Made by a program: the position numbers and the translations under genes
Shown here: positions 46,458 through 54,947 of the stretch, one piece after another
How positions within the stretch are numbered: position 1 is the stretch's first letter
Layout of the letters: each line of letters opens with the position of its first letter
Notes under the pieces: generated by a model
Database searches by the model: none
What the model saw: the letters and a program-made list of their open reading frames with translations, nothing else
What the model was told of the DNA's origin: nothing
Assembly: GCA_001421175.1 (NCBI GenBank)
Contig: LJKL01000011.1
Location: 1 to 64,000 of the forward strand
Length of the DNA: 64,000 nt
Origin: Methanomassiliicoccales archaeon RumEn M2
GTDB lineage: Archaea; Thermoplasmatota; Thermoplasmata; Methanomassiliicoccales; Methanomethylophilaceae
Reading direction: 5' to 3'

Positions 46458-47266
46458 TCAGTGCTCAGGCTGGTCCTTCAGTATCTCCTCGGGGGCGCCG
46501 GCGAAGAACACCAGTGCGTGCGCTTCCATGAAATGCAGGTTACCGGGCAGCACTATCGTGGACAGAGGTTCTCCCAGGTCCATTCTCAGAAGGTCGCGCG
46601 GATATCCGGCCACCAGCTTCTGATCCTTCGAACCGAGTTTCGATGCGACGCACAGCAGGGTGCTGTCATCTATGAGGCCTCCCTGCCACTTCTCCTCCCC
46701 TTTGAGCAGCCATTCTATGCCCTCCTTCGCCGTCATGTACCTCAGCTGCTCCGCCCGGATGTCCAGCAGGATCATGCTGTGCAGGCCCCTTATCTTGTTC
46801 TCCATTATGTTGTCGTAAGGTGACTGGGGGTGATAGTCCGTTTCCAGGAACGGAAGGGTGACGGTCCTGCCGAACTTGTACGGCTGCAGTCCCAGGGATG
46901 AGGGGCATGCGGAGAAAACGGATATCCCGTGGAAAAGGCGCACGGGTATCTCCTCGATGGCGGCCTGTATCCTCAGATCAACGTGAGTGGTTGCGGCCAT
47001 GGTGTCCCCAGCGGTTATGAAGCCTATGCGCTTGTCCTTCGCTTCGGAGACCAGCTCCTCGCCGCCTTCCTCCACCTGGTGCCTGTGTATGACCTCTATC
47101 TTCTTCCCGATCGCCTTCTCAAGGTCCCCCACGTCCGTGCCGATGAGAGTGGATGTGTAGAATTCTGCGTATATCTTGTCGCATTCCCTGAGGGCGGCCA
47201 AGCATCCACGGTCATCCCTCCGGTGCCGCTGAGCCCCAAGCCGACGAAAACAATCTCTGAAGTCAT
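46458..47266 (-). CDS. dph5: Diphthine synthase Dph5, one frameshift near the N-terminus
   Basis: SAM-dependent methylation in diphthamide synthesis on elongation factor 2; about 269 residues across the break. From ATG 47266 it reads F-V-G-L-G-L-S-G-T-G-G-M-T-V-D; one more A in the pair at 47200-47201 restores A-L-A-A-L-R-E-C-D and joins the rest. Next are Y-A-E-F-Y-T-S near 37-43, F-I-T-A-G-D-T-M-A-A-T-T-H, the signature of this tetrapyrrole-methylase-fold family, and H-G-I-S-V-F-S-A. The uncorrected ORF begins in the wrong frame at 47270. A TATA-like GTTTAAAAC at 47287-47295 is about 25 nt upstream. Confidence 0.92.
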
Positions 47267-47286
47267 GCACGGCCTATCACGATATC

Positions 47287-47325
47287 GTTTAAAACGTTGT
47301 TCGGCGCAGGCAATCGTTAATAATC
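47287..47325. promoter_or_regulatory. Divergent promoter pair for dph5 and trm5
   Basis: G-T-T-T-A-A-A-A-C at 47287-47295 lies about 25 nt from the dph5 ATG (minus strand). G-T-T-A-A-T-A-A-T at about 47316-47324 lies about 25 nt from the trm5 ATG at 47346 (plus strand). Both would yield leaderless mRNAs. Confidence 0.5.
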
Positions 47326-47345
47326 CCGCTTCGCATGCCAAAGGC

Positions 47346-48338
47346 ATGGCGAGATGCTTGCGCGTGCCGAAGGAGCAGGGAGAGAGCGTGCGCTCGGCTC
47401 TGATGGACGCGGGCCTGCTGGACCTGGGTCATAGGATAGGGCGGGACGGGGATCACATACTGATACCGGTGCTGTGCAGCTCCTTCGACGGTTACGAGGC
47501 GGAGCAGGCGGTTCTCGCGGAGAACGAGAGGCGGATCACCGATTACAGGGAGCTCCTTCCGAAAAGCATGAGGGAATCGCTTCCCACATCCTTCGACGTG
47601 ATCGGGGACGTCGTGATAGTGAAGCTGAAGGACGATGTCGTCAAACACAAGAGGAAGATAGGGGACGCCATAGGCAGGACCGCGGACGCAAGGATGGTGC
47701 TCTTGGACACGGGCGTCAAGGGAGACATGAGGGTGCGGGACCTGACCCCCATATATGGGAAGGGGAGCACCGAGACCGTTCACAGGGAGTCCGGCGTATC
47801 GATGGCGGTGGATCCTGCCACAGTGTATTTCAATCCCAGGCTGGCGACCGAGAGACTAAGGATCGCCGCCCTTGTGGAGGACGGGGAGACCGTCATAGAT
47901 ATGTTTGCGGGAGTCGCACCGTTCCCTTTGGTAATATGCAGGCACGCCAGGCCCAAAGCTGTATACGCCATTGATATGAATCCCGAGGCGAAGAGGCTGA
48001 TGGACATTAACATAAAGAAGGGCGGATGCGACCGCATATTCTCGATATTGGGGGATGCCAGAGAGGAGATAGTGAAGCTGCCTCCGGCCGACAGAGTGAT
48101 AATGAACCTGCCCCAAAGCGCGGGGGATTTCCTCCAGGATGCTTTGCGCCATATGAAAAAGGGAGGCACCGTGCACCTGTACTCGATACACGAGAGGTCC
48201 GAGGCTGAAAGGGAGATCGGCGAGCTCGTCGGGCGGATGCACACAATGGGATTGCCCTGTGAGATAAACGGAATAAGGGAGATGAAATCGTACTCTCCCA
48301 CTTCTGCCGTCTATGCTACGGATATACTGAGGGGATGA
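47346..48338 (+). CDS. trm5: tRNA (guanine37-N1)-methyltransferase Trm5 family
   Basis: Methylates G37 next to the anticodon; 330 residues from ATG 47346. After an N-terminal D1-type domain (L-R-V-P-K-E-Q-G-E near 5-13) comes the Rossmann methyltransferase: Y-F-N-P-R-L-A-T-E-R near 160-169, motif I D-M-F-A-G-V-A-P-F near 184-192, A-I-D-M-N-P-E-A, and motif IV N-L-P-Q-S-A. The open frame extends some 400 nt upstream, opposite dph5, but similarity starts here and a promoter box lies 25 nt upstream. The frame is intact. Confidence 0.93.
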   Translation: MARCLRVPKEQGESVRSALMDAGLLDLGHRIGRDGDHILIPVLCSSFDGYEAEQAVLAENERRITDYRELLPKSMRESLPTSFDVIGDVVIVKLKDDVVKHKRKIGDAIGRTADARMVLLDTGVKGDMRVRDLTPIYGKGSTETVHRESGVSMAVDPATVYFNPRLATERLRIAALVEDGETVIDMFAGVAPFPLVICRHARPKAVYAIDMNPEAKRLMDINIKKGGCDRIFSILGDAREEIVKLPPADRVIMNLPQSAGDFLQDALRHMKKGGTVHLYSIHERSEAEREIGELVGRMHTMGLPCEINGIREMKSYSPTSAVYATDILRG

Positions 48339-48339
48339 A

Positions 48340-48825
48340 TCACTTCTTAGGCTCCAGTGTCACACCGTTCTGACCCTGGTAGTTCCCGCTGCGCTCAGAG
48401 TATCCTTTTCCGGCGGGTGACTGCATGGATTCTATCACCATCTGGCAGAATCTCTCCCCGATCGGTATCTCTACGGCGGAGTCGGATGCGTTGTACGCTC
48501 CCAGCGTCAGAGTGCCGTTGAACCCGGCATCGATCTTGCCGAAGGCACCGATCACGCCTTTCCGGATCCATGTCGTCCTGAGCCAAAGCTCTGCGCAGAA
48601 GTAGTTATTCATACGCACCGTCTCAACGGTCGAAACATAGAACATGGTCCTCGGAGGAACAGAGACGGTGCCGTCCCTGTGCACATAATCTTTTCCGAGT
48701 ATCTTTATCTCCGCTATCCTCAGGTCGTACCCGTTGGGGGTCAGGCCTCTCTTGTCGAAATCGGAGATGCCTATGTGCCCTGTCATCATGCTCTCCACTA
48801 TGTCCCTGTCGGAAAGTATGCCCAT
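48340..48825 (-). CDS. dcd: dCTP deaminase/dUTPase-fold protein with altered active site
   Basis: 161 residues of the DCD/dUTPase family. It has I-L-S-D-R-D-I near 3-9, T-P-N-G-Y-D-L-R near 29-36, and a Y-Q-G-Q-N-G-V-T tail like dCTP deaminases. Two positions differ from E. coli Dcd: the R-S-S-L-A-R motif reads R-T-T-W-I-R, and the stretch that should hold the catalytic Glu (T-L-E-x) reads L-T-L-G-A-Y-N. The conserved Asp of G-K-I-D-A-G-F-N-G, shared with dUTPases, is present. It may be a dUTPase or other pyrimidine nucleotide hydrolase of the deaminase fold. The gene converges on trm5, 1 nt apart. Confidence 0.8.
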   Translation of the reverse strand: MGILSDRDIVESMMTGHIGISDFDKRGLTPNGYDLRIAEIKILGKDYVHRDGTVSVPPRTMFYVSTVETVRMNNYFCAELWLRTTWIRKGVIGAFGKIDAGFNGTLTLGAYNASDSAVEIPIGERFCQMVIESMQSPAGKGYSERSGNYQGQNGVTLEPKK

Positions 48826-48925
48826 AGGACCTTCATACGCGGATGCGGTAATATCATTTGCTTTTTCCTGACGAAGAGATCACCAAAACCTATTTATCAC
48901 TAGTACCGGCTCTACCCCTTTGGTG

Positions 48926-48944
48926 GTTGGATGGATAATCCAAC
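48926..48944 (+). promoter_or_regulatory. Perfect hairpin just upstream of the first corrinoid-locus start codon
   Basis: GTTGGAT (48926-48932), loop GGATA, ATCCAAC (48938-48944): a perfect 7-bp inverted repeat. A Shine-Dalgarno-like AGGTGA follows at once (48945-48950), then the ATG at 48953. A TATA-like stretch at about 48888-48896 would place the hairpin in the leader RNA. It could be an operator or an RNA switch over the ribosome site. Confidence 0.55.
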
Positions 48945-48952
48945 AGGTGACT

Positions 48953-49784
48953 ATGATGAATTCGAAATCGATGGTTTTTGTGGTCGCGGCGATCCTAGCC
49001 GTGGCCGCTGTGGGCATTGTTATCAACTATGGCCTACTGGATAACGACAGCGAAGCTGACAAGACGAAGATCCTGATCCAGGATGACGAAGGTGTATACT
49101 TCTGGATCGAGGGAGAAGGAGATAACGGTTTTGCCGCTTTGGATGATGCATGCGAAAAATTCGACGTTCCGTTGATTTGTAGCGATTCATTATTCGGTAA
49201 ATCTATTGACAGCATCTTTGGAATAGAGATGATGCAGGTGGAACCCCCCCTCCGGATCCAATCCTTACGGGGTTTATGCATACTGGAATCAGTACAGTTT
49301 CATTGATGGAGAATGGAAAGCGAATGAGGTCTCGATAGATTCTGTGAAGACCGCTGAAGTGGAAGCTATTGCAGTTGTTTACTCCTCGACAGCAGACGTT
49401 CCTTTGGTGACACCTAGTGACGCAAAGGTATGGAATCACAGCACAAACGGTACGGTTTTTACGATAGAATCCTCATCCGGCCTCTTTTTCAAGGTTAATG
49501 GAACGGGAGACAAAGTCCTCGATGCGTTCATTAATGCTACTGCTACCTACAATATCCCATTTGTGCCCAGCTCTACAGGCGGAATAGATTCGATCTTCGG
49601 AATAGAGACAGCACAGGTGGAACCCCCATCCGAAGCCAATCCTGACGGAGTTTGGAACCGGTGGATTCAGAAGGTCCGTACGGCTGACGGAACTGGCTGG
49701 GAAAGCACAATTCTAAAGATGAGCAATATCAACTCTTCCGATACATCGGAGATGAAGCTGATCTACGGTACGGAGACATACTGA
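48953..49784 (+). CDS. Secreted/anchored protein with two DUF4430-like (transcobalamin-like) domains, one frameshift
   Basis: About 276 residues across the break. The N-terminal hydrophobic segment (about 6-24) is a signal or anchor. Two similar domains follow. Each opens with a beta pair around a phrase like V-Y-F-W-I-E-G-E-G-D or L-F-F-K-V-N-G-T-G-D, and then has a helix (A-L-D-D-A-C / V-L-D-A-F-I). Each next reads I-D-S-I-F-G-I-E-x-x-Q-V-E-P-P, and ends in a Tyr/Trp-containing strand. This is the layout of DUF4430, the C-terminal domain of transcobalamin-like proteins. The C7 run at 49244-49250 should be C6, restoring P-P-S-G-S-N-P-Y-G-V. It heads the corrinoid unit, so a corrinoid-capture role is inferred. 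An ATG at 48956 is an alternative start. Confidence 0.75.
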
Positions 49785-49842
49785 GTCCAAAGGTATTGTT
49801 CAAACCATTTACATTTAACTTTTTAATTTAAAGGTGCAAAAT

Positions 49843-51237
49843 ATGGACACTCCGACGAAGATCAAAACAGTTCTGTCCATGATATTGCTGATATCATGCA
49901 TCATGTCCACGATCTTCGCAACTTCGAATATCACTTCCGCACAAGGGACCAACTGTCTTATCCTGGACTTCGGAGACGATGAGACTTATTTCATAAATCT
50001 TGGAGATCAGGAAGATCCCGATGCTTATGACAGCTTGAACTCTCTGTGTTTGATGTACGAGCTGGATCTTAAATGGGACGGCAATGAGGTATCTGAGATA
50101 GACGGTGTGATCTCAGGAGAAGAGAAATCATGGAAGCTGTATGTGATCGATAAGCCCAAGGAGAACCAGACCGCTTTCGAATGGAGGCTTTCCGATAATA
50201 GTCCGTCTGATACGAAGATCAAAGAATATGCATCGGTGGCTTGGGCGTACGGTGATGCAGAGAACGTTCCTTCTAATGCAGTTGATGCCACAGGGGTGAG
50301 TTTTTATGGTTATGGACATCCTCAGAGAATAGTTTCTTTAGCGCCTTCTTGCACAGAGACCATATGTTCTGTGGGCGGAGAGAAGAAATTGGTGGGGACA
50401 GACAGATACAGCAATTATCCTCTCTCTGTGAAGAGCGCACGCGACGAGGGCCGCATAGTCGATACGGGGGGATTTACCAACCCCAGTTTCGAATCCATTG
50501 TAAAGGCGAAACCTGACCTAGTAATAGGTACGGATGCACAGTTTGCGCATAAGGACGTGGCTAAAAAACTTCGCAGTGTAGGTACGAATGTTCTGATAGT
50601 CCCTGAAGGGGAGGATGTGGACTCGATCCTGGAAAGCATCATGATGACCGGTACTGCCATGGGCGTAAGGGAAGAGGCCAAGGTCGTTGCTGACGGAGTG
50701 GAAGAAGATATCGAGAATATCAGAACGATCATAATGAACAACTCCAGCGCCCCGAAGAGCGTGGTGGTATCTCTATCTCTGGAAAAATCTCCCTGGGTCT
50801 CCAGCTCAGGCACCTATGTGTCGGATATACTGGATAAGATCTGCGTGACTAACGGTTTCTCATATATGAACCAGAGTGGCTGGATAATGGTAAACAGCGA
50901 GTTTTTGATGCCTGAATATACCAAGATAGATTATTTGATCGTGGTAATGGCTGATGGGCCAACCAATCTGGATGAGTATAAGAAGATTCTTGAGAATCTG
51001 CCGGATGAGTGGAAGAAGACCAATGCCTATAACGAAGATCCACTGAAAAGCAGGATATATTTCCTCACAGGAGAAGCCGGGGATCTGGCATCTCGCCCGG
51101 GCCCAAGAGTGGCGCAGCTGACAGAGCTGATAGGGAAGATGGTGCAGCAGAGTGCCTTCGATTCCGAGGCAATCAGATTTGCGGGTGACGATTATCGCGA
51201 CCATATCTCAATAACTACGGATCCAGTGATCAGATGA
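49843..51237 (+). CDS. btuF: BtuF-type corrinoid-binding protein with an N-terminal DUF4430-like domain
   Basis: 464 residues. A signal/anchor segment (about 10-30) is followed by a transcobalamin-like domain: L-I-L-D-F-G-D-D-E-T-Y-F near 38-49, E-I-D-G-V-I-S-G near 85-92, S-W-K-L-Y-V near 96-101. From about residue 150 it is a TroA/BtuF helical-backbone binding protein: R-I-V-S-L-A-P-S-C-T-E-T-I near 156-168, G-T-D-R-Y-S-N-Y-P, K-P-D-L-V-I-G-T-D and the late R-P-G-P-R. The start is ATG 49843 because A-A-G-G-T-G sits 7-12 nt upstream; GTG 49834 is less likely. The stop overlaps the permease start as ATGA. Corrinoid rather than iron is inferred from the cob genes downstream. Confidence 0.85.
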   Translation: MDTPTKIKTVLSMILLISCIMSTIFATSNITSAQGTNCLILDFGDDETYFINLGDQEDPDAYDSLNSLCLMYELDLKWDGNEVSEIDGVISGEEKSWKLYVIDKPKENQTAFEWRLSDNSPSDTKIKEYASVAWAYGDAENVPSNAVDATGVSFYGYGHPQRIVSLAPSCTETICSVGGEKKLVGTDRYSNYPLSVKSARDEGRIVDTGGFTNPSFESIVKAKPDLVIGTDAQFAHKDVAKKLRSVGTNVLIVPEGEDVDSILESIMMTGTAMGVREEAKVVADGVEEDIENIRTIIMNNSSAPKSVVVSLSLEKSPWVSSSGTYVSDILDKICVTNGFSYMNQSGWIMVNSEFLMPEYTKIDYLIVVMADGPTNLDEYKKILENLPDEWKKTNAYNEDPLKSRIYFLTGEAGDLASRPGPRVAQLTELIGKMVQQSAFDSEAIRFAGDDYRDHISITTDPVIR

Positions 51238-54110
51238 GAGCTCACAGAAAGTATGTATTTTTCGCCACGGTGGCGGCAGCACTGATGGTGATGTCTGTGC
51301 TGCCCATGTATCTGAATGAATCCGATGCAGAAGGAGGACCATTCGTTCTCATTGATTTCGGGAATGGCAGGACCGAGTGGTCCGACAAGAGCGGAGACAC
51401 AGCTTTAGAAGCCTTGGAGTACGCAGTCGAATCCTTCGGAAGTGCAATGCTCTATGATTCTTCCACTGGATTCACAGTAGATGGGATCGTCAACAGGACC
51501 ATTGGCGTTTCATCCACGATAGACGTCTCATGGAGATACTATGTTTGGGACGGCAGCACATGGGAGGACCGGACGGTATATTTCACGGAGTCTGATGCGA
51601 TCCCATCTGCGCCGATAGCGCTGGGATATTATCCCGCAGGCGTCGTTCCCACTGAAAAGCCCGGGCACATCTCCTCTTGGACATGCATACGGGGTGATTC
51701 GTCATCAAGCGGTCATCAAGATGCAGCAAGGGATGATCTGGAACCTGGTTCCGTCAAATGGTCTCATACGTACGGTGAAGGCAATTATGTCATCGGGTCG
51801 ATTTTGGTAGAAGGGGACAATGCATATTTAGTCGCAGGAGGCACCGGAGGGATGCCAGGCAATAAGCATCCTCCTGCAGTTTATTGCTATGACAGATTCA
51901 CAGGTGCTGAGAAATGGAAATACGAGATGGAATACGGTGCTGGTTATGAGACCGCCACAGGCGTCATAGTGGGGGGGTACATCTACGTTCCCACGACCAA
52001 CGGTCTTCTGTTCAAGATACCTTTAGAAGGCCCGAATGAGGACGGATCGAACGTCATTTCTGTTAAATTCAGTTCTGTAAGAGACCCAGCAGATGGTTTG
52101 TTGACCGGTTTAGCATACGGGACAGGCCCGGCTACGATAATATACGACTCCGGCGCTCTCTACTTCGGAACGGCCGCAGGCTATGTTTTCTGTACCGACC
52201 TAGATCTGAATGTGCTATGGAAAGGCACGATAGGAGGATGTGTCTACTTCAACTCGCCCACCATATCAGGGGATTATCTGTTTATAGGGGCCCTGAACGG
52301 GTCGCTGTATGTGTTCAATAAGATAAATGGCAATCTGATTGCCAGCACATCCGTATTTACGGTGGAGGGCAAGGGCACAGGATTGGTATCCACAGTCGTG
52401 ATGGTGGAAGACAGGTTGATATTTTCCTTCTCTGACGGAAGGGGTATGAACACTGCCACGGGCGGTTTTGCTGTTTATAGGTTTGACGGTACGACTCTTA
52501 CCGAGATCGAAAAAGAAACAGGCCTGGGTCTGTGCTCCTCATACCTAATAAGCTCAGATACAGATTCTTTTAAAGGGGCATATGCGTTCACAACGAACGG
52601 GCTGGCCAAAGTCTATCTCGATGGGACATATGAGCTCATAACGCCGGGCCTGGAGCAGATAAAGGCACCGGCCGTGCTGGTGAACGGATCCCGGATCATA
52701 GCATCCGAGTATGATATAGGAAGCTACATTCTGGAATTCGATCTGGACGGTAATATACTGGGGCGTTTCAAACAATATGAGGGGACCGAGCAGTATGCAC
52801 TGGCTCCGCCGGTCATAATCGATGGATGGATATACTCCGGTACCGACGGCGGCATGTATTCTGTCGAGGGGGATTTCATACCTGTTGTGAAGGCTCCTGC
52901 AAAGGACAGCATGGTTCCGGTCGCAGTAGCTGTTTTGATCATCGCGCTTTTGGCGATATTCGTCGTCTATTGCCTTTATGTAAAGATAGTCAAGGGCATA
53001 CCGCCGATACCGTACATCCGCGGGAGGATTTCTGAATTAATGGGAACCTCCGGTGAAGGGGTTTCCAAGATCCGAAAGAATAAGATGCGTTTATTCTGGC
53101 TTATAATATTGGGACTGGCGGCATCTTTTCTGATGTTCCTGCTCTGCCTTTCTTACGGGCCGACGGGCAACACATCGATCCCGGAGACCTTCTCTCTGCT
53201 TAGGTCGGCTATATCCAAGGGAGGTCAGAATCTTACTTCCGAGGAGACAATAATCTACGTTACCAGACTGCCTCGGGCTATGGCGGCCTTCGCAGTAGGT
53301 GTTGGCCTTTCCATAGCAGGCTCGGTGTATCAGGCCGTTATAAGGAACCCTCTCGTAGACCCGTATATCCTGGGTGTTTCTGCGGGCTCCGGGACCATGG
53401 CCGTCGCTGCGATAACCTCCGGTTTCACATTTTTCGGGCTTTTGAGCGCAACACAATACGCCATACCTCTTGCAGCCATAATCGGAGGGTTGTTCGCCTT
53501 CTTCGCAACAATGCTGATAGCCGAGAAAGCGGGCGGCTCTTCTACGAACTATGTGCTCGCCGGAGTGATAGTGGGCTTGGCATTCTCTGCAGCTCAGACG
53601 ATGTTGATATACTGGGCAGGGGACAAGATACACAGTGCTATGACCTGGCTGTTCGGAAGCTTCACATCCATAGGATGGAACAACATATGGATAGTATTCA
53701 TTCCCGCGTTGATGCTATCCTTTATACCTTTGATATGGGTCAAAGAGCTGAATCTCATACTTCTAGGTGAAGATCAGGCCAAGGAGATGGGCCTTGATGT
53801 TGCGAGATTCAACAGAGGCATGTTAATATTGGCATCGGTTCTCACGGCGATCTGTGTTTCATTCGTAGGTATAATAGGCTTCGTCGGATTAGTCGTCCCT
53901 CACTTATGCCGTATGCTTCTGGGAGGAGACCACAGGCTTGTCATCCCCGCATCCATGGTACTAGGAGGTCTTCTGATGATGCTTGCTGATTTCACTTCAA
54001 AGATGCTGATGGCCGGAGTCGAGCTGCCCGTAGGGGCGATAACCGCCATGATCGGTGCGCCGGTGTTCGCATATCTTGTGATAAAGAGGGGGCGGATGTA
54101 TGACGGATAA
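51234..54110 (+). CDS. btuC: Giant ABC permease: DUF4430-like domain + PQQ-type beta-propeller + BtuC permease
   Basis: 958 residues in one intact frame. Residues 1-25 are a signal/anchor. About 32-130 is a transcobalamin-like domain (V-L-I-D-F-G-N-G-R-T, T-V-D-G-I-V-N, S-W-R-Y-Y-V-W-D-G). About 160-555 is a beta-propeller with repeated strands such as A-Y-L-V-A-G-G-T-G, A-V-Y-C-Y-D-R-F-T-G-A-E-K-W and G-S-L-Y-V-F-N-K-I-N-G. A membrane helix near 562-584 and a basic cytoplasmic loop follow. From about 617 on there is a complete BtuC/FecCD permease with R-L-P-R-A-M-A-A, A-G-S-V-Y-Q-A-V-I-R-N-P-L-V-D-P and G-I-I-G-F-V-G-L-V-V-P-H. BtuC proteins are normally about 330 residues. The 3' end overlaps btuD by 11 nt. 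Confidence 0.9.
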   Translation: MRAHRKYVFFATVAAALMVMSVLPMYLNESDAEGGPFVLIDFGNGRTEWSDKSGDTALEALEYAVESFGSAMLYDSSTGFTVDGIVNRTIGVSSTIDVSWRYYVWDGSTWEDRTVYFTESDAIPSAPIALGYYPAGVVPTEKPGHISSWTCIRGDSSSSGHQDAARDDLEPGSVKWSHTYGEGNYVIGSILVEGDNAYLVAGGTGGMPGNKHPPAVYCYDRFTGAEKWKYEMEYGAGYETATGVIVGGYIYVPTTNGLLFKIPLEGPNEDGSNVISVKFSSVRDPADGLLTGLAYGTGPATIIYDSGALYFGTAAGYVFCTDLDLNVLWKGTIGGCVYFNSPTISGDYLFIGALNGSLYVFNKINGNLIASTSVFTVEGKGTGLVSTVVMVEDRLIFSFSDGRGMNTATGGFAVYRFDGTTLTEIEKETGLGLCSSYLISSDTDSFKGAYAFTTNGLAKVYLDGTYELITPGLEQIKAPAVLVNGSRIIASEYDIGSYILEFDLDGNILGRFKQYEGTEQYALAPPVIIDGWIYSGTDGGMYSVEGDFIPVVKAPAKDSMVPVAVAVLIIALLAIFVVYCLYVKIVKGIPPIPYIRGRISELMGTSGEGVSKIRKNKMRLFWLIILGLAASFLMFLLCLSYGPTGNTSIPETFSLLRSAISKGGQNLTSEETIIYVTRLPRAMAAFAVGVGLSIAGSVYQAVIRNPLVDPYILGVSAGSGTMAVAAITSGFTFFGLLSATQYAIPLAAIIGGLFAFFATMLIAEKAGGSSTNYVLAGVIVGLAFSAAQTMLIYWAGDKIHSAMTWLFGSFTSIGWNNIWIVFIPALMLSFIPLIWVKELNLILLGEDQAKEMGLDVARFNRGMLILASVLTAICVSFVGIIGFVGLVVPHLCRMLLGGDHRLVIPASMVLGGLLMMLADFTSKMLMAGVELPVGAITAMIGAPVFAYLVIKRGRMYDG

Positions 54111-54909
54111 TGTCCCTCTTCTCGAGATACGTAATCTTAACAAGTACTATGATAACGGGTACCATGCAGTGAGGGATGTCTCTTATAGTATCGAAAGCGG
54201 CCTGTTGGTCGGTCTCATAGGACCAAACGGTTGTGGTAAATCGACGATGATGAAGTGTATAAACAGGCTTCATACGATATCGTCCGGAGACATTCTCGTA
54301 GACGGCGTATCCGTTAAGGGACAGAGGCCCGGTGAGCTAGCTAGGAAGATCGCCAGCGTTCCGGCTCAGTTGAAAACTAGCTTCGGTCTGACGGTTTATG
54401 AGACTGTGATGATGGGCCGCTATCCATACATGAAGAACCTGTGGTGGGAGTCAGAGCAGGACGAATCCTTCGTCACGGATGCCATGGAGAAATTCGGCGT
54501 GAGGCATTTGCAGGACAGGCAGCTCCATATGCTGTCCAGCGGCGAGATGCAGAGGGTGCTAATCGCCAAAGCCTATGTGCAGGAGCCCAGGCTGATGCTG
54601 GTTGATGAGCCCACGTCCCATTTGGATATGAGATACAAGCTGGAGGTGATGGAGTATCTTAACGCAATGGTGCAGAAAGATATGACAATACTTGTGGCTG
54701 AGCACGACATCTCCCTGATGGCCAGATATTGCGATCTGTGCATAATCATGAAGGAGGGCTCCCTGTTCAGGATCGGCCCTCCGAAGGAGATCATAAACTC
54801 GGATCTTATAGAGGAGGTCTACGGTGTCTCAGCGTCTGTGGGCTTTGACAATGACGGCGAGCTCTTCGTTCTGCCGAAGAGATACAAATCAGGTCGCGGC
54901 AGTATATGA
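54100..54909 (+). CDS. btuD: Corrinoid ABC transporter ATP-binding protein
   Basis: 269 residues. Walker A is G-P-N-G-C-G-K-S-T near 42-50; the signature L-S-S-G-E-M-Q-R near 144-151 has Ser in place of the usual first Gly; Walker B L-M-L-V-D-E-P-T is followed by S-H-L-D; the switch His is in E-H-D. It energises the fused permease encoded just upstream, whose stop lies 11 nt inside this gene. cobD begins 38 nt downstream on the same strand, so uptake and remodelling genes are likely co-transcribed. The frame is intact. Confidence 0.92.
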   Translation: MTDNVPLLEIRNLNKYYDNGYHAVRDVSYSIESGLLVGLIGPNGCGKSTMMKCINRLHTISSGDILVDGVSVKGQRPGELARKIASVPAQLKTSFGLTVYETVMMGRYPYMKNLWWESEQDESFVTDAMEKFGVRHLQDRQLHMLSSGEMQRVLIAKAYVQEPRLMLVDEPTSHLDMRYKLEVMEYLNAMVQKDMTILVAEHDISLMARYCDLCIIMKEGSLFRIGPPKEIINSDLIEEVYGVSASVGFDNDGELFVLPKRYKSGRGSI

Positions 54910-54947
54910 CGGACTCTATAAATCGAAGAAAAGCATCGGGGTGACGG

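Noticed and set aside
46929-47345. Trm5 extended by about 139 residues upstream
   Set aside because: The extension lies opposite dph5 and resembles nothing; a promoter box and normal family start favour ATG 47346.
48826-48952. Cobalamin riboswitch upstream of the corrinoid genes
   Set aside because: The gap is only about 125 bases, lacks the B12-box pattern, and B12 riboswitches are not established in archaea. Only a short hairpin is present.
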